A DNA stretch of 64,000 bases from DAOUEO01 sp963763495 (GTDB lineage: Bacteria > Chloroflexota > Dehalococcoidia > DSTF01 > JALHUB01). The translations under genes were made by a program, and so were the position numbers. Every line of letters starts with the position of its first letter. Position 1 is the stretch's first letter. The DNA lies in contig CAVXOY010000021.1 in assembly GCA_963763495.1 (NCBI GenBank), positions 179,495 to 243,494 on the forward strand, read 5' to 3'. The notes under the pieces were generated by a model. It saw nothing but the letters and a program-made list of their open reading frames with translations, made no database searches and was not told the DNA's origin. Positions 28,686 to 37,562 of this stretch are shown here, in pieces.

Positions 28686-29861
28686 CTAGTCCCGGGCAAG
28701 GCCCAGACCGCGCTGGGCTATGATGTTCCTCTGGATCTCCGACGTCCCCGCTTCGATGGTGTAGCCCATCGAACGCAGGTATTGGTGGCACCAACGGCCG
28801 CCCAACGGCGACAGCGGGCCGCCCAGCTTGAGCTGACCATAGAGACCCAGCAGTTTCAGTTGCGTGCGGGCGATCCGCTGGTGAAGCTCCCCGGAGAACA
28901 CCTTGAGCAGCGAGGCCTCGTAGTTGGGGACGAGACCGCGGGTCTGCATGCTGGCGATCCGGTAGGAGAGCATGCGCCCGACCTCAGTCTCGATCAAGCG
29001 GTCTGTCATCTCGTAGCGGATGTTCGGATCGGTCTTCAGGGTGCATCCGGGCTCGTCGGCATGGACGTGGGCGTACTCAATCATCTCCTCGACCTCTTGC
29101 CTCATGCCGATGGCGGAGCCGACGCTCGAGCGCTCGAAGTCGAGGGTGGTCATCCCGACGTACCAGCCGCGGTTCAGCTCACCCAGGATGTTCGCCTTGG
29201 GCACGCGGACGTTGTCGAAGAAGACCTCGTTGAACTCGTGGGTGTCGGCCATGTTGGTGAGGCCGCGCACCTCGAGGCCCGGCGACTTCATATCAATGAT
29301 GAAATAGGTGATGCCCTTGTGCTTGGGAGCATCGGGGTCCGTGCGGGCGAGGCAGATCATCCACTTCGCCACGTGGGCAATCGTGCTCCAGATCTTCTGG
29401 CCGTTGAGGACGTAGTCGTCGCCGTCCTCCACTGCCTTCGTCCGCAGCGAAGCGAGGTCCGAGCCCGCCTCCGGCTCCGAGTAGCCCTGGCACCAGATGT
29501 CGGTACCGGCGAGCATGCCGGGCAGCCACTTGGTCTTCTGCTCTTCCGTGCCGTGCATGATGATCGTGGGGCCGGCCATGCCCAACCCGATGATCAGGTG
29601 TAGAGGACGGGGCGCGCGGTGCATCGCCATCTCCTCATTGAAGATGAACTGCTCCGTCACGCTCATGCCGGCGCCGCCGTACTCCTTGGGCCAGGCAGGA
29701 GCGATCCAGCCGCGGTCGGCCATCTGCCTGAACCACTGGCCGCTTTTTGCCATCGACTCCTCGATCCTCGTCCCCCGCTCGATCTTGGGGGCCTCCGTCT
29801 CGATGAACTCAATGACTTCCTTGCGGAAAGCGGCCTCCCCCGGCGAATCTCTTAGGTCCAT
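28686..29861 (-). CDS. Acyl-CoA dehydrogenase (391 aa)
   Basis: Complete. MDLRDSPGEAAFRKEVIEFI, PKEYGGAGMSVTEQFIFNEE, CQGYSEPEAGSDLASLRTKA, YVLNGQKIWSTIAHVAKWMI and the end IEAGTSEIQRNIIAQRGLGL are canonical ACAD motifs, the last being the C-terminal stretch near FAD. Preceded by the crotonase gene with a 19-base gap and followed by the third ACAD after 62 bases. It probably works with its neighbour as a heteromer on a bulky or branched acyl-CoA; the substrate cannot be read from sequence. Confidence 0.85.
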   Translation of the reverse strand: MDLRDSPGEAAFRKEVIEFIETEAPKIERGTRIEESMAKSGQWFRQMADRGWIAPAWPKEYGGAGMSVTEQFIFNEEMAMHRAPRPLHLIIGLGMAGPTIIMHGTEEQKTKWLPGMLAGTDIWCQGYSEPEAGSDLASLRTKAVEDGDDYVLNGQKIWSTIAHVAKWMICLARTDPDAPKHKGITYFIIDMKSPGLEVRGLTNMADTHEFNEVFFDNVRVPKANILGELNRGWYVGMTTLDFERSSVGSAIGMRQEVEEMIEYAHVHADEPGCTLKTDPNIRYEMTDRLIETEVGRMLSYRIASMQTRGLVPNYEASLLKVFSGELHQRIARTQLKLLGLYGQLKLGGPLSPLGGRWCHQYLRSMGYTIEAGTSEIQRNIIAQRGLGLARD

Positions 29862-29880
29862 TGCTTTCCCTCCTTAGTCT

Positions 29881-30705
29881 CTAAGCTTCACCCGCTACGC
29901 CCGGCCCGTGGAAATCGGGCTCTCGTCTCTCAATAAACGCCCGAATCCCCTCGCGATGCTCAGGCGTCAGCACACACTGGACTAGGGCCTCCATCTCCGA
30001 CTGCCACGCGTCATCACGCGACGCGTCGAGGTTGCGGTACAGCATCTCCTTCGCCTTCCTCACCGCGAACGACGGCCCTTGGGCAATCGTTTTCGCCATA
30101 GCCATCGCCTCCGGCATTAGCTGGTCGGCTGACACCACCTTGCTCAGCAGGCCCATCTCCAGCGCCTCCCGCGCCGCCAACATGCGTGGCATCAGGACGA
30201 GCTCGCAGGCCTTCGCCAGACCGACGACGCGGGGCAGCAGCCAAGTCGAGCCGAACTCCGGCACGAGCCCCACGCGCAGGAACATGCTGTTCAGCTTCGC
30301 TTCCTCAGAAGCGATCCGGATGTCACAGTTCAGCGCGAACGTGAAGCCCGCGCCTACCGCGTACCCGTTGATCGCCGCGATTACCGGCTTGCCTCGGTGA
30401 AGGGGGTCCCGCAGGAGCCCCAGGTTGATGCCCGCGCCGCGCTCCTTCTCCTCGTCGAGATGCCCAGCATCGATTGAGTCGGTTCGCCGCTTGAACTCTT
30501 CGATTATGTCAGCCCCCGCGCAGAACCCACGCCCCGCGCCCGTGGCAACTATCGCGCCCACACCATCGTCTTCGTTGGCCGACACGAGCGCGTCCCGTAT
30601 CTCCCCCACCATCTCCCCCAGCCAAGCGTTCAGCTTCTCCGGCCGGTTGAAGGTGATCACCGCCACCCGGTCTTTGACTTCATAGAGGATGTACTTATAG
30701 CTCAC
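29881..30705 (-). CDS. Enoyl-CoA hydratase/isomerase (crotonase family)
   Basis: 274 residues from GTG 30705, chosen because GAGGAGA lies just upstream; the frame to 30807 would overlap the previous gene. KDRVAVITFNRPEKLNAW, the oxyanion-hole strand ATGAGRGFCAGADI and INGYAVGAGFTFALNCDIRI are typical. The second active-site region reads PEFGSTWLLPRVVG, with a Glu as in hydratases. It hydrates the enoyl-CoA made by the neighbouring dehydrogenases. Gaps of 22 and 19 bases to the flanking ACAD genes show an operon. Confidence 0.85.
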   Translation of the reverse strand: MSYKYILYEVKDRVAVITFNRPEKLNAWLGEMVGEIRDALVSANEDDGVGAIVATGAGRGFCAGADIIEEFKRRTDSIDAGHLDEEKERGAGINLGLLRDPLHRGKPVIAAINGYAVGAGFTFALNCDIRIASEEAKLNSMFLRVGLVPEFGSTWLLPRVVGLAKACELVLMPRMLAAREALEMGLLSKVVSADQLMPEAMAMAKTIAQGPSFAVRKAKEMLYRNLDASRDDAWQSEMEALVQCVLTPEHREGIRAFIERREPDFHGPGVAGEA

Positions 30706-30727
30706 TAGAATCTCCTCGGGATGGCGA

Positions 30728-31894
30728 CTACTCGCGCGGCAGCCCCAGACCGCGTTGCGCGATAATCGATCGCTGGATCTCGTTGCTGCCGGCGTAGATC
30801 GTCTCACCCACCGTCCACAGGTAGAGGTATCTTATCTTCCCCTTCAACTGCACCCACTTCGACTGATCGCCGAGGGCGCCGTAGAGCCCCAAGAGCTGCA
30901 TACCCGTGTTGGCGAGGCGCTGGTGAAGCTCGGTGCCGAACGTCTTGGCCATCGAGGCCTGGTAGTTGGGCATGAGCCCTCTCTGCTGCATCCAGGCGAC
31001 GTGGTAGTTGATGAGCCGCGCCACCTCGATCTCGATCTTCATCTCCGCCAGCTTGTGCGCGATCAGGCGGTCCTCGATGAGCGGCACGCCGTTGCGCTTC
31101 GTCTCTTTCGCCCAGGCGATGAGGTCTTCCAGGGTGCGGGCCGACTCAGCGGCGAAGCTGATGGAGGAGCGCTCGAACTGCAGCGTCGTCATGGCGACGT
31201 ACCAGCCGCGGTTCTCCTCGCCCAGCATCTGGCTACTGGGCACGCGCACGTTGTCGAAGTAGGTGTCCGTGAAGCCTTTCAGACCCGCCATGTTGACGAT
31301 AGGCATGATTGTTATGCCGGGCGATTTCATCTCGACCAGGAAGTAGGATATGCCGCGGTGCTTCGGCGAGTTCGTGTCGGTGCGGGCAAGGACGTGGATC
31401 CAGTCGCCGACGGTGCCGGAGGAGGTCCAGGTCTTCTGGCCGTTGAGAATGTAGTCGTCGCCGTCCTTCACCGCCCGCAGTTGCAGGCCGGCCAGGTCGG
31501 AGCCGGCGTTGGGCTCGCTGAACCCCTGGGCCCAGATCACCTCGCACTTGCTGATCGGCGGCAGGAAGCGCTTCTTCTGCTCTTCGGTGCCGTGAACCAT
31601 CATGCAGGGGCCGATCATGTGCACCCCCTGGCCATCGAGGATGCGGGCGCCGACGTAGGACATCTCCTCACGCAGGATGATCTGCATCATGTGGGTGGCA
31701 CCCTGACCACCGTACTCCACCGGCCAGTGCATCGTCCGCCAGCCCCGGGCGGCCATCTTCTTCTCAAACCTACGGGCCTCGGCGAATACTTCCGGGTCTT
31801 CGATGCTCACCGAGCCCAGGGTCCATTCCTTCTTTAGGAATTCCCGCACTTCCTGACGGAACGCCTCTTCCTCTTCAGTAAAGCGAAAATCCAT
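30728..31894 (-). CDS. Acyl-CoA dehydrogenase (388 aa), first gene of the operon
   Basis: Complete: MDFRFTEEEEAFRQEVREFL, WPVEYGGQGATHMMQIILRE, AQGFSEPNAGSDLAGLQLRA, YILNGQKTWTSSGTVGDWIH and a C-terminus with IYAGSNEIQRSIIAQRGLGL. About 388 residues, the usual length. It is closely related in layout to the 391-residue ACAD two genes downstream, so the pair may be an old duplication. Together with the crotonase and the third ACAD it forms part of a beta-oxidation route for fatty or steroid-like acids. Confidence 0.85.
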   Translation of the reverse strand: MDFRFTEEEEAFRQEVREFLKKEWTLGSVSIEDPEVFAEARRFEKKMAARGWRTMHWPVEYGGQGATHMMQIILREEMSYVGARILDGQGVHMIGPCMMVHGTEEQKKRFLPPISKCEVIWAQGFSEPNAGSDLAGLQLRAVKDGDDYILNGQKTWTSSGTVGDWIHVLARTDTNSPKHRGISYFLVEMKSPGITIMPIVNMAGLKGFTDTYFDNVRVPSSQMLGEENRGWYVAMTTLQFERSSISFAAESARTLEDLIAWAKETKRNGVPLIEDRLIAHKLAEMKIEIEVARLINYHVAWMQQRGLMPNYQASMAKTFGTELHQRLANTGMQLLGLYGALGDQSKWVQLKGKIRYLYLWTVGETIYAGSNEIQRSIIAQRGLGLPRE

Positions 31895-32212
31895 GATCAG
31901 GCCCCCTTTTTGACTCCGAATCTATTCCGGCCGGTCTCTATTCGGGTTGCCTCAACAGTCGTGACAGTATCTCTGCAACAGTACTGCGCGGGGATAGCTG
32001 GCTACGGGGAGTGGTCGCAGCGGCAGGCAACAGGACATAGTCACTCGACGCTCTCGCGCTTGCGGCAACGCTCCGTCTGCGTTCTACGACCGAAAGTTCT
32101 CGCTCTCTCGTCACGGCAGCATGGCTACTGGACACTAACATCGAAAAAGCTTCTCAACGTTACCGCCGACCCCGTTTAATCGTCAAGAGAGCGGAAGAAG
32201 CAAGATGGGGAG
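31895..32212. other. 318-base gap upstream of the acyl-CoA operon
   Basis: No convincing gene on either strand. On the minus strand TTGACG near 32180 could be a -35 for the operon, but no good -10 follows at the right distance. I see no hairpin or repeat here. Confidence 0.5.
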
Positions 32213-32902
32213 CTAGGAGATCTCCTTCTGTGGCGGCTTGTCTTTCCCCCGTTTTCGTCCCTTTTCGGCCCGCTTCTCCTCCTCTTCCTTAGCCATCTCC
32301 ATGTGCTCCTCGAATGCTTCGGCGAGCGTCTTTTCGGCCTCGGCCGGCTTGGGGATGCGGGCCTCCATCTTTTCCCCAAGGAGGGCGTAGCGGTTCACGC
32401 CCAGATAGTGGAGCGGCTTCTCGTCGTCGTCTTCCAGGAGCCACGTCTCGTCGAACGCTTCGGCGTCGGCGGAGGCCGCCAGCACCTGGCCGACGAAGAG
32501 CACGTGGTCGCCGGTGCGGAGGGCATCGACGAGGCCGCATTCGATGTAGGCGACGCAGCCCTCGATGAGAGGCGCCTCGACGCGGAGGGCTTTGAAGGTG
32601 GGCAGCTTCGTCAGCTCGAGTTTGTCGACGTCTTTGCCGCTGATACTGCCCAGGTACTGGACATGGTGGAGGAGACGGCGGCCGGGGATGTTGAGGGCAA
32701 ACTGCTCGGAGTAGCGGATCATATCGTAGCTGTGGCGGCTGGGGCCGATGGCGACCCCGACCAGGGGCGGGTCGAAGCTGAGAGGGGTGACGAAGGCGGC
32801 GGGCATGACGTTGTTCTTGCCATGATAGGCGCTCGTCACCAGGGTAACGGGGCCGCCACTCAGGAGGCGGCGGGCATCGGTCTCAGCTATTGGGCGTCTC
32901 AC
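32213..32902 (-). CDS. Flavin reductase-like FMN-binding protein
   Basis: 229 residues. The flavin-reductase fold shows as GGPVTLVTSAYHGKNNVMPA, AFVTPLSFDPPLVGVAIGPS, SYDMIRYSEQFALNIPG, and LFVGQVLAASAD near residue 140. The last 45 residues form a highly charged Glu/Lys helix and tail unusual for the family. Such proteins bind FMN and either supply reduced flavin to a monooxygenase or act on small redox substrates. It is transcribed away from the gene at 33053 and is not obviously linked to the acyl-CoA operon. Confidence 0.75.
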   Translation of the reverse strand: MRRPIAETDARRLLSGGPVTLVTSAYHGKNNVMPAAFVTPLSFDPPLVGVAIGPSRHSYDMIRYSEQFALNIPGRRLLHHVQYLGSISGKDVDKLELTKLPTFKALRVEAPLIEGCVAYIECGLVDALRTGDHVLFVGQVLAASADAEAFDETWLLEDDDEKPLHYLGVNRYALLGEKMEARIPKPAEAEKTLAEAFEEHMEMAKEEEEKRAEKGRKRGKDKPPQKEIS

Positions 32903-33052
32903 GGGGTCCTCCTAGAACAGCAACTATATCGCTCTATCCTAAATCAACAAGATCAAATGAAAGCGCAAGGCATAGTATAGTATCCGTACATGGGTGAGCG
33001 CTGCAAGCCGGCTCTTGGCGCCATCGCAGCGACGAAACGAAGGAGGTGCGAA

Positions 33053-33460
33053 GTGCACGAGTTGGTTCGAGACTTCTTGAAAGACCGCCTCGGCATGAGC
33101 GACGAGGATATCGAGCGGATACCACCTGGGATGCAGAAGATCCTGTCCCCGAGCCTGTTCTCCTACAAGATCGTCGCCGAGGTCACCCAGGCCGAGTACT
33201 GCACCGCCGGCTGCAAGGTGGGGGACAAGCTGGTGGTCGGCCCCGGGACCAACGTGAATGTTCAGGAGTCAACCTGTCCCCTGTGCATCGGGGTGCTGGG
33301 CCCACTGATGGAGCGCGTGCATCTGATGTGGGACCGCATCGTCGAGGAGCGGGACCCCAACGAGGTCTGGCTCCGCCACCTGGTATGCTACGATCCCGGC
33401 CTGGATAGAGGCGGCCTGGGAGCCGTTACTTTTAAGATGTACGCTGAGAAGGTAGGATAG
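33053..33460 (+). CDS. Cys-containing small protein, TIGR04076-like
   Basis: 135 residues from GTG 33053 behind AAGGAGGT. After a helical start (LVRDFLKDRLGMSDEDIERI) come AEYCTAGCKVGDKLVVGPGT, then ESTCPLCIGVLGPLMERVHL and LRHLVCYDPGLDRGGLGAVT. The C..GCKVGD..VV..G / CP...I.P arrangement resembles the uncharacterised TIGR04076 family; the CxxxC and CxxC could hold a metal. Single gene between two genes on the other strand. Function unknown. Confidence 0.55.
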   Translation: MHELVRDFLKDRLGMSDEDIERIPPGMQKILSPSLFSYKIVAEVTQAEYCTAGCKVGDKLVVGPGTNVNVQESTCPLCIGVLGPLMERVHLMWDRIVEERDPNEVWLRHLVCYDPGLDRGGLGAVTFKMYAEKVG

Positions 33461-33502
33461 CTCGCCCGCCCGTTAGCCCCTGAGTTTCTGAGTGGACGCT
33501 AC

Positions 33503-33985
33503 TCAACCCTTCTTCAGCCCCTCCACCGCATCCCTATCGGCGGCGGAGAAGGCGCAGAGCGTGCACTCGATGTCCGGGTATTCCTCGATGGCGCGGGCCA
33601 TCGCCGCCGCCACCTCTCGCGGCGGCACGCCGACGATACCGGCGCCCAGCAAGGGGAAGCCGGCGCTCTTCAGTCCCAGCTCGCGGCAGATATCGAGGGC
33701 GGCTTTCGTGCCCCGAAAGATATCGTCGAGGCCGGCGCGGCGGCCGCCCCTATAGTCGATGGTCGGCACGTGGATGACGTAGCGGGCGCTCAAGTTGCCG
33801 GCGGACGTGGCCACAGCCTTGCCCAGGTCACACCAGCCGATGCGGTCGCTCTCTTCCTGGATGACGCGCCCCCCTGCCCGGACGATGGCCGCCGCCACTC
33901 CTCCGCCATGCCGGAGTTGCGTGTTGGCGGCGTTGATTATGGCATCGACCGCAAGCTCGGTGACCGGGCCGTAGTGGATCTTCAT
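33503..33985 (-). CDS. Macro domain protein (ADP-ribose binding)
   Basis: 160 residues from ATG 33985 (MKIHYGPVTELAVDAIINAA). The macro-domain signatures are VDAIINAANTQLRHGGGVAA, GKAVATSAGNLSARYVIHVP and FPLLGAGIVGVPPREVA. Such domains bind or hydrolyse ADP-ribose esters or O-acetyl-ADP-ribose. The complete fold is present, with no fused domain. It converges with the gene at 33053. Confidence 0.85.
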   Translation of the reverse strand: MKIHYGPVTELAVDAIINAANTQLRHGGGVAAAIVRAGGRVIQEESDRIGWCDLGKAVATSAGNLSARYVIHVPTIDYRGGRRAGLDDIFRGTKAALDICRELGLKSAGFPLLGAGIVGVPPREVAAAMARAIEEYPDIECTLCAFSAADRDAVEGLKKG

Positions 33986-34082
33986 CGCCTTCCGCCTCCT
34001 TGTCGCAACTACTACCCTGGCCAAAGCCCCCCTCAGATGATAGTATCTTTACGAGATGAGACAACCCCAAGAGAGGCGGCCC

Positions 34083-34733
34083 ATGATCAGAAAGCATATC
34101 CCAGCTCTTCTTCGCTTCGCTGTTGGTCCTCGCTCTGGTATCATTGCTGCCCGTTGCCTGCGGCGGCGATGATGAGAGTCCGACACCCACCAACGTCCCT
34201 CGCACGACATGTAAACCGGCAGAAGCGGTCGTTCCCGCCACACCTACCGACCTCCCGGCGGGGATGGCTGAGTACCAGTCGCCGGAGCGGGGCTACAGCG
34301 TCCGCTACCCCAGTGACTGGAAGGCACAGCCCAATACGATAGCCGTGCAGAACATGGCAGGAGATGCCTTCTTTACGACCGCCACTACGACGCAGGTCAA
34401 ACCCAACTTGTCGGTTGCCTGCGAGACGATCACCGATAGGCACGACATCACAGCAGTTCGTCGATGCGAAGCTGGAGGTACTTCGAGCAGGTGCTCGGGA
34501 CAGCGTCCCGAGATCGAGAAGACGCTGACGGTAGACGGCAGAGAAGCCTTTCAGGTCAGGTACAGTATCGAGAAGGTGCAGGACCCCTGAGCCTCTGAAA
34601 GTGCAGAAGGTTGAGGTCTTTTTCGCGGACGACCTGGGCGGCTGGACAATCGCGTTAACCGTGCCGAAGGGAGCAGATCGATACGTATCGGCCGGTTTTC
34701 GACGCTTTCGTGCAGTCTTTCCGCGGCGCTTAG
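34083..34733 (+). CDS. Secreted lipoprotein, frameshifted
   Basis: MIRKHIPA, then a shift into FFASLLVLALVSLLPVACGG, which is a lipobox with the Cys to be lipidated, and a Thr/Pro-rich linker. The mature domain (EYQSPERGYSVRYPSDWKAQ, AGDAFFTTATTT, LTVDGREAFQVRYSIEKVQD, VQKVEVFFADDLGGWTIALT) has the build of PsbP/LpqN-like lipoproteins. At least four single-base shifts. A role in the cell envelope is likely; the substrate is unknown. Confidence 0.6.
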
Positions 34734-35100
34734 AGCGCTCTTCGGGGGATGGTCGGCGAGACGGCCGGTTGCCGTCTCCGTCATAAGTTAAGGGTGCGGC
34801 GCGGGCACCTGCTCGCTGGCTGGTGGCTGCGCGCTACTGTGGAGATACATCGGTTCACCCGCGCCGCCGCGCTCGTCCCTCGGTCTATTCGCTGGCCAGC
34901 GGCCCCGAGAGGCCGGAACGATCGGCACCGCTATTGGCGGGGGTGCGGTCGCCGGTCGGCTATCTTGACTCTGCGTTCTTCCGACGGGACAAGCATTGTC
35001 AGAATAGCTGCCCGCCGCCGGGGGATGCTATCGGGGAAAACCCTAGAGTTTTCCTCGCTCTTCCGCAGTCGGGGCATCGGGAAACCGCCTCTGAGGTGAG
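34734..35100 (+). other. 367-base gap before the DUF72 gene
   Basis: No reliable gene. A short open stretch at about 34905-34975 could encode a Gly-rich helix (GTIGTAIGGGAVAGRLS) but has no start or ribosome site. GAGGTG just before 35101 is the ribosome site of the next gene. Confidence 0.45.
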
Positions 35101-36006
35101 ATGGCCGGGCGCATCTTGGTCGGTACCTGTTCCTGGACGGACAAGAGCCTCATCGACTCCGGCCGCTTCTACCCGCCTGAAGCGAAGACAGCAGAGGACC
35201 GTCTACGCTTCTATGCTTCCCGCTTCCCTATCGTGGAGGTGGACAGCACTTTCTACGGCCTTCCCTCGGAGCGAAACGCCGCCCTCTGGACGGAGCGGAC
35301 AGCCAGCGATTTCACCTTCGATATCAAAGCCTTCCGCCTGCTCACCCAACACCCCACCCCACCCCAGACCCTCCCCAAGGAGATCCGGCAAGAGCTGCCA
35401 CCGCCGACCGGCGACAAGAGGAACCTCTACTATCGTGACTTTCCCGAAGCCCTCAAGAATGAGGTTTGGCACCGGTTCGCCGATGCTCTGCTCCCTCTGG
35501 ACAGCGCCGGCAAGCTAGGGGTGGTGCTCTTCCAGTTTCCGCCCTGGTTCCTCCCCGGACGCCAGAGCAGCGAGTACGTCATCGAGGCCAGGGAACGCCT
35601 GCCCCAGTACCGGATTGCCGTGGAGTTCCGCAACGCCCGCTGGTTCGCGGAGTCCAACCGCGAGCGCACGCTGGATCTGCTCCGCGGACAGCGCATCCCC
35701 CTCGTCTGCGTCGACGAACCCCAGGGTCTCGCCTCCAGCGTTCCTCCTGTCACCGAGGCGACGGCGGAGATAGGTCTCGTGCGGTTCCACGGCCGCAACA
35801 CCGCCATGTGGGAACGCAAGGGAGCGACCGTTGCTGAGCGGTTCGACTATCTCTATTCCGAGGATGAGCTGCGGGAGTGGGTGGCGCCCATCCAGCACTT
35901 GGCCGCCCAGACCCAGGAAGTGCACGTCCTCATGAACAACTGCGTTCAGGACAAGGCAGTCGTGAACGCCGACCAGTTGAGGACGATGCTGTCCTCCGGA
36001 GCATGA
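35101..36006 (+). CDS. DUF72 family protein (YecE-like)
   Basis: 301 residues, complete. ILVGTCSWTDKSLIDSGRFY, LRFYASRFPIVEVDSTFYGL, FDIKAFRLLTQHPTPP, KLGVVLFQFPPWF, RIAVEFRNARWF and VRFHGRNTAMW follow the order of the DUF72 TIM-barrel family. The biochemical role of the family is not established. Its 3' end converges with, and appears to overlap by 77 bases, the long gene on the other strand; that overlap is more likely a frameshift there than a real one. Confidence 0.8.
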   Translation: MAGRILVGTCSWTDKSLIDSGRFYPPEAKTAEDRLRFYASRFPIVEVDSTFYGLPSERNAALWTERTASDFTFDIKAFRLLTQHPTPPQTLPKEIRQELPPPTGDKRNLYYRDFPEALKNEVWHRFADALLPLDSAGKLGVVLFQFPPWFLPGRQSSEYVIEARERLPQYRIAVEFRNARWFAESNRERTLDLLRGQRIPLVCVDEPQGLASSVPPVTEATAEIGLVRFHGRNTAMWERKGATVAERFDYLYSEDELREWVAPIQHLAAQTQEVHVLMNNCVQDKAVVNADQLRTMLSSGA

Positions 36007-37561
36007 ACCGCCGCCTAATAGCAGGGGGAGGACTCTTTAGGGAAGAGGGGTCGCCGTAGAAGCACTGGGACCCAGTCCTTCCGACGACGATGGTGGCCGT
36101 CCCCGCAGGTGGCGGCACCGGCGTTTCCGTCGGGACCGGCGTGGGCGTGGGCGGCGGCTCGATGGTAATGCTCTCCACCATGAAGAGCACCATAGCCGCG
36201 TACGGGGCGTAGAAGCCCTCCAGCGCGGGCAAGTCCGCCTCATACATATCATCGCCGGCGGTGACCCTAACGATGAAATCCTCGAAGAGCCCGTCTTTGT
36301 ACTGATACCAGAAGGTATCGCCGTTCTTGGGGTTGATGACGATTATCGCCGTGCCCTCGGTATTGGTGATCCGGAGCAGGTTGGGGGCAGGCGCGCTGTC
36401 ATCGGACCCAAAGCCGAGGTCCATGATCCGCCAGCCGTCCGCCTCAGACGGCACTACCATCGAAAACCTGCCGATAACCACGCGGTCCCAGGTAAGGCCC
36501 GTCGTCCCTTCTTCCGGCACGGATCCCCGTTCGATGGAGATTACCGGCTCGCCCTCGGGGACTGGGGTGTCGGGCTCCGGCGAGGGTTCTACACCTGTGC
36601 CCTCTTCTGTCGGAACAACGGCGACGGATGGGACTTCCGTCGCTTCCTCTTCGGGCGACTCCGACACTTCGACGCCAGGTACCTTCTCACCCTTTCCGCT
36701 CTTTTCCGAGAACAAGGCAAGAGCGTAGACCTGGGCGGCCTTCGCATAGGTTTCCTGGGAGGCCGTCCGCGCAGCTACCAGATTCTCTTGAGCATCCGGC
36801 TTCACCAGCGGCTCCACCTGGGCGAGCACTTCATCCTGGTGACGGGCTAGGTCAGCCACCTCACGCACCTCGCCGGCATCCAAACCGGCCTTATCGAGGT
36901 TGCTGGCCAAGGAACCGGTCTCGCCTTTGAGATCGTCGAGCAGGTCACCGCCAATGGGACGGCCCTTCTCAGCCATCTGTTGGATCTCCGAAAGACGCTC
37001 ATTCGCCAGATCGATCTTCACGCTGCGCTCAGCAGCATCACTGAAGGCCAGGGTAAGGCGCACGTCTTCCGTGAACCGCTTGACGGGGTAACGCCAGTCG
37101 CCGGGAAGAGCGCTGCCGGAGGTGGTGACCGCAAACGTGCCGAAGCCGATGAAAAGCAGAAACGCGGTGGCAAGGGCGGTCGCCAGGGGACGGGCATGTA
37201 TGGCTATGACTCCCTGCGGGAAGGGACGCCACTCTCTGCTCTGCCCGGCGCCCACCATCCTCTGGGCCGCCGCCAAGAAGCGCTCACGGGCCGCCTTCAC
37301 GAAGGAGGGGCGCGGCCCCTCTCGCAACGCCTCTGCCAGACTCTTGCCGCTGGACACGACAAAGCGCTGCCGGGCCGCTGCCCGAAACTCTTCGCGGGGT
37401 TCGACGGAGAGCGTCCCCTTGATGCTCAGAGCAGTCCTCAGAAGGGGCTCCAGCCGGTCTGCCTCTTTGGGGTATTTCGCCAGGCAATCTTCCAGAGTGC
37501 GCTGCCCGCTGGCCAGCGCCTCCAGACACTCATTCAAGTGCTCGTGAAAACGGCTCCTCAC
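35930..37561 (-). CDS. DUF5667-type membrane protein paired with an ECF sigma factor
   Basis: 543 residues from GTG 37561. Residues 1-60 are a short acidic/helical segment (LNECLEALASGQRTLEDCLA). One membrane helix lies at about 125-148, followed by SALPGDWRYPVKRFTEDVRL, TLAFSDAAERSVKIDLANER, the mark of DUF5667. Then Glu/Pro/Thr-rich linkers, a beta domain (about 355-470) and TPTPVPTETPVPPPAG. It starts where the sigma gene ends, so it is probably the membrane-bound partner (anti-sigma-like) of that factor. The last ~30 residues overlap the DUF72 gene and are basic; the true stop is probably near 36040, masked by a shift. Confidence 0.65.
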   Translation of the reverse strand: MRSRFHEHLNECLEALASGQRTLEDCLAKYPKEADRLEPLLRTALSIKGTLSVEPREEFRAAARQRFVVSSGKSLAEALREGPRPSFVKAARERFLAAAQRMVGAGQSREWRPFPQGVIAIHARPLATALATAFLLFIGFGTFAVTTSGSALPGDWRYPVKRFTEDVRLTLAFSDAAERSVKIDLANERLSEIQQMAEKGRPIGGDLLDDLKGETGSLASNLDKAGLDAGEVREVADLARHQDEVLAQVEPLVKPDAQENLVAARTASQETYAKAAQVYALALFSEKSGKGEKVPGVEVSESPEEEATEVPSVAVVPTEEGTGVEPSPEPDTPVPEGEPVISIERGSVPEEGTTGLTWDRVVIGRFSMVVPSEADGWRIMDLGFGSDDSAPAPNLLRITNTEGTAIIVINPKNGDTFWYQYKDGLFEDFIVRVTAGDDMYEADLPALEGFYAPYAAMVLFMVESITIEPPPTPTPVPTETPVPPPAGTATIVVGRTGSQCFYGDPSSLKSPPPAIRRRFMLRRTASSSTGRRSRLPCPERSCS

Positions 37562-37562
37562 C

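Noticed and set aside
31910..32179. An 89-codon open frame upstream of the acyl-CoA operon
   Set aside because: No ribosome site and no recognisable protein pattern.
35930..36006. True 77-base overlap of the DUF5667 protein with the DUF72 gene
   Set aside because: The overlapping residues are basic and unlike the rest of the protein; a missed stop due to a shift is more likely.
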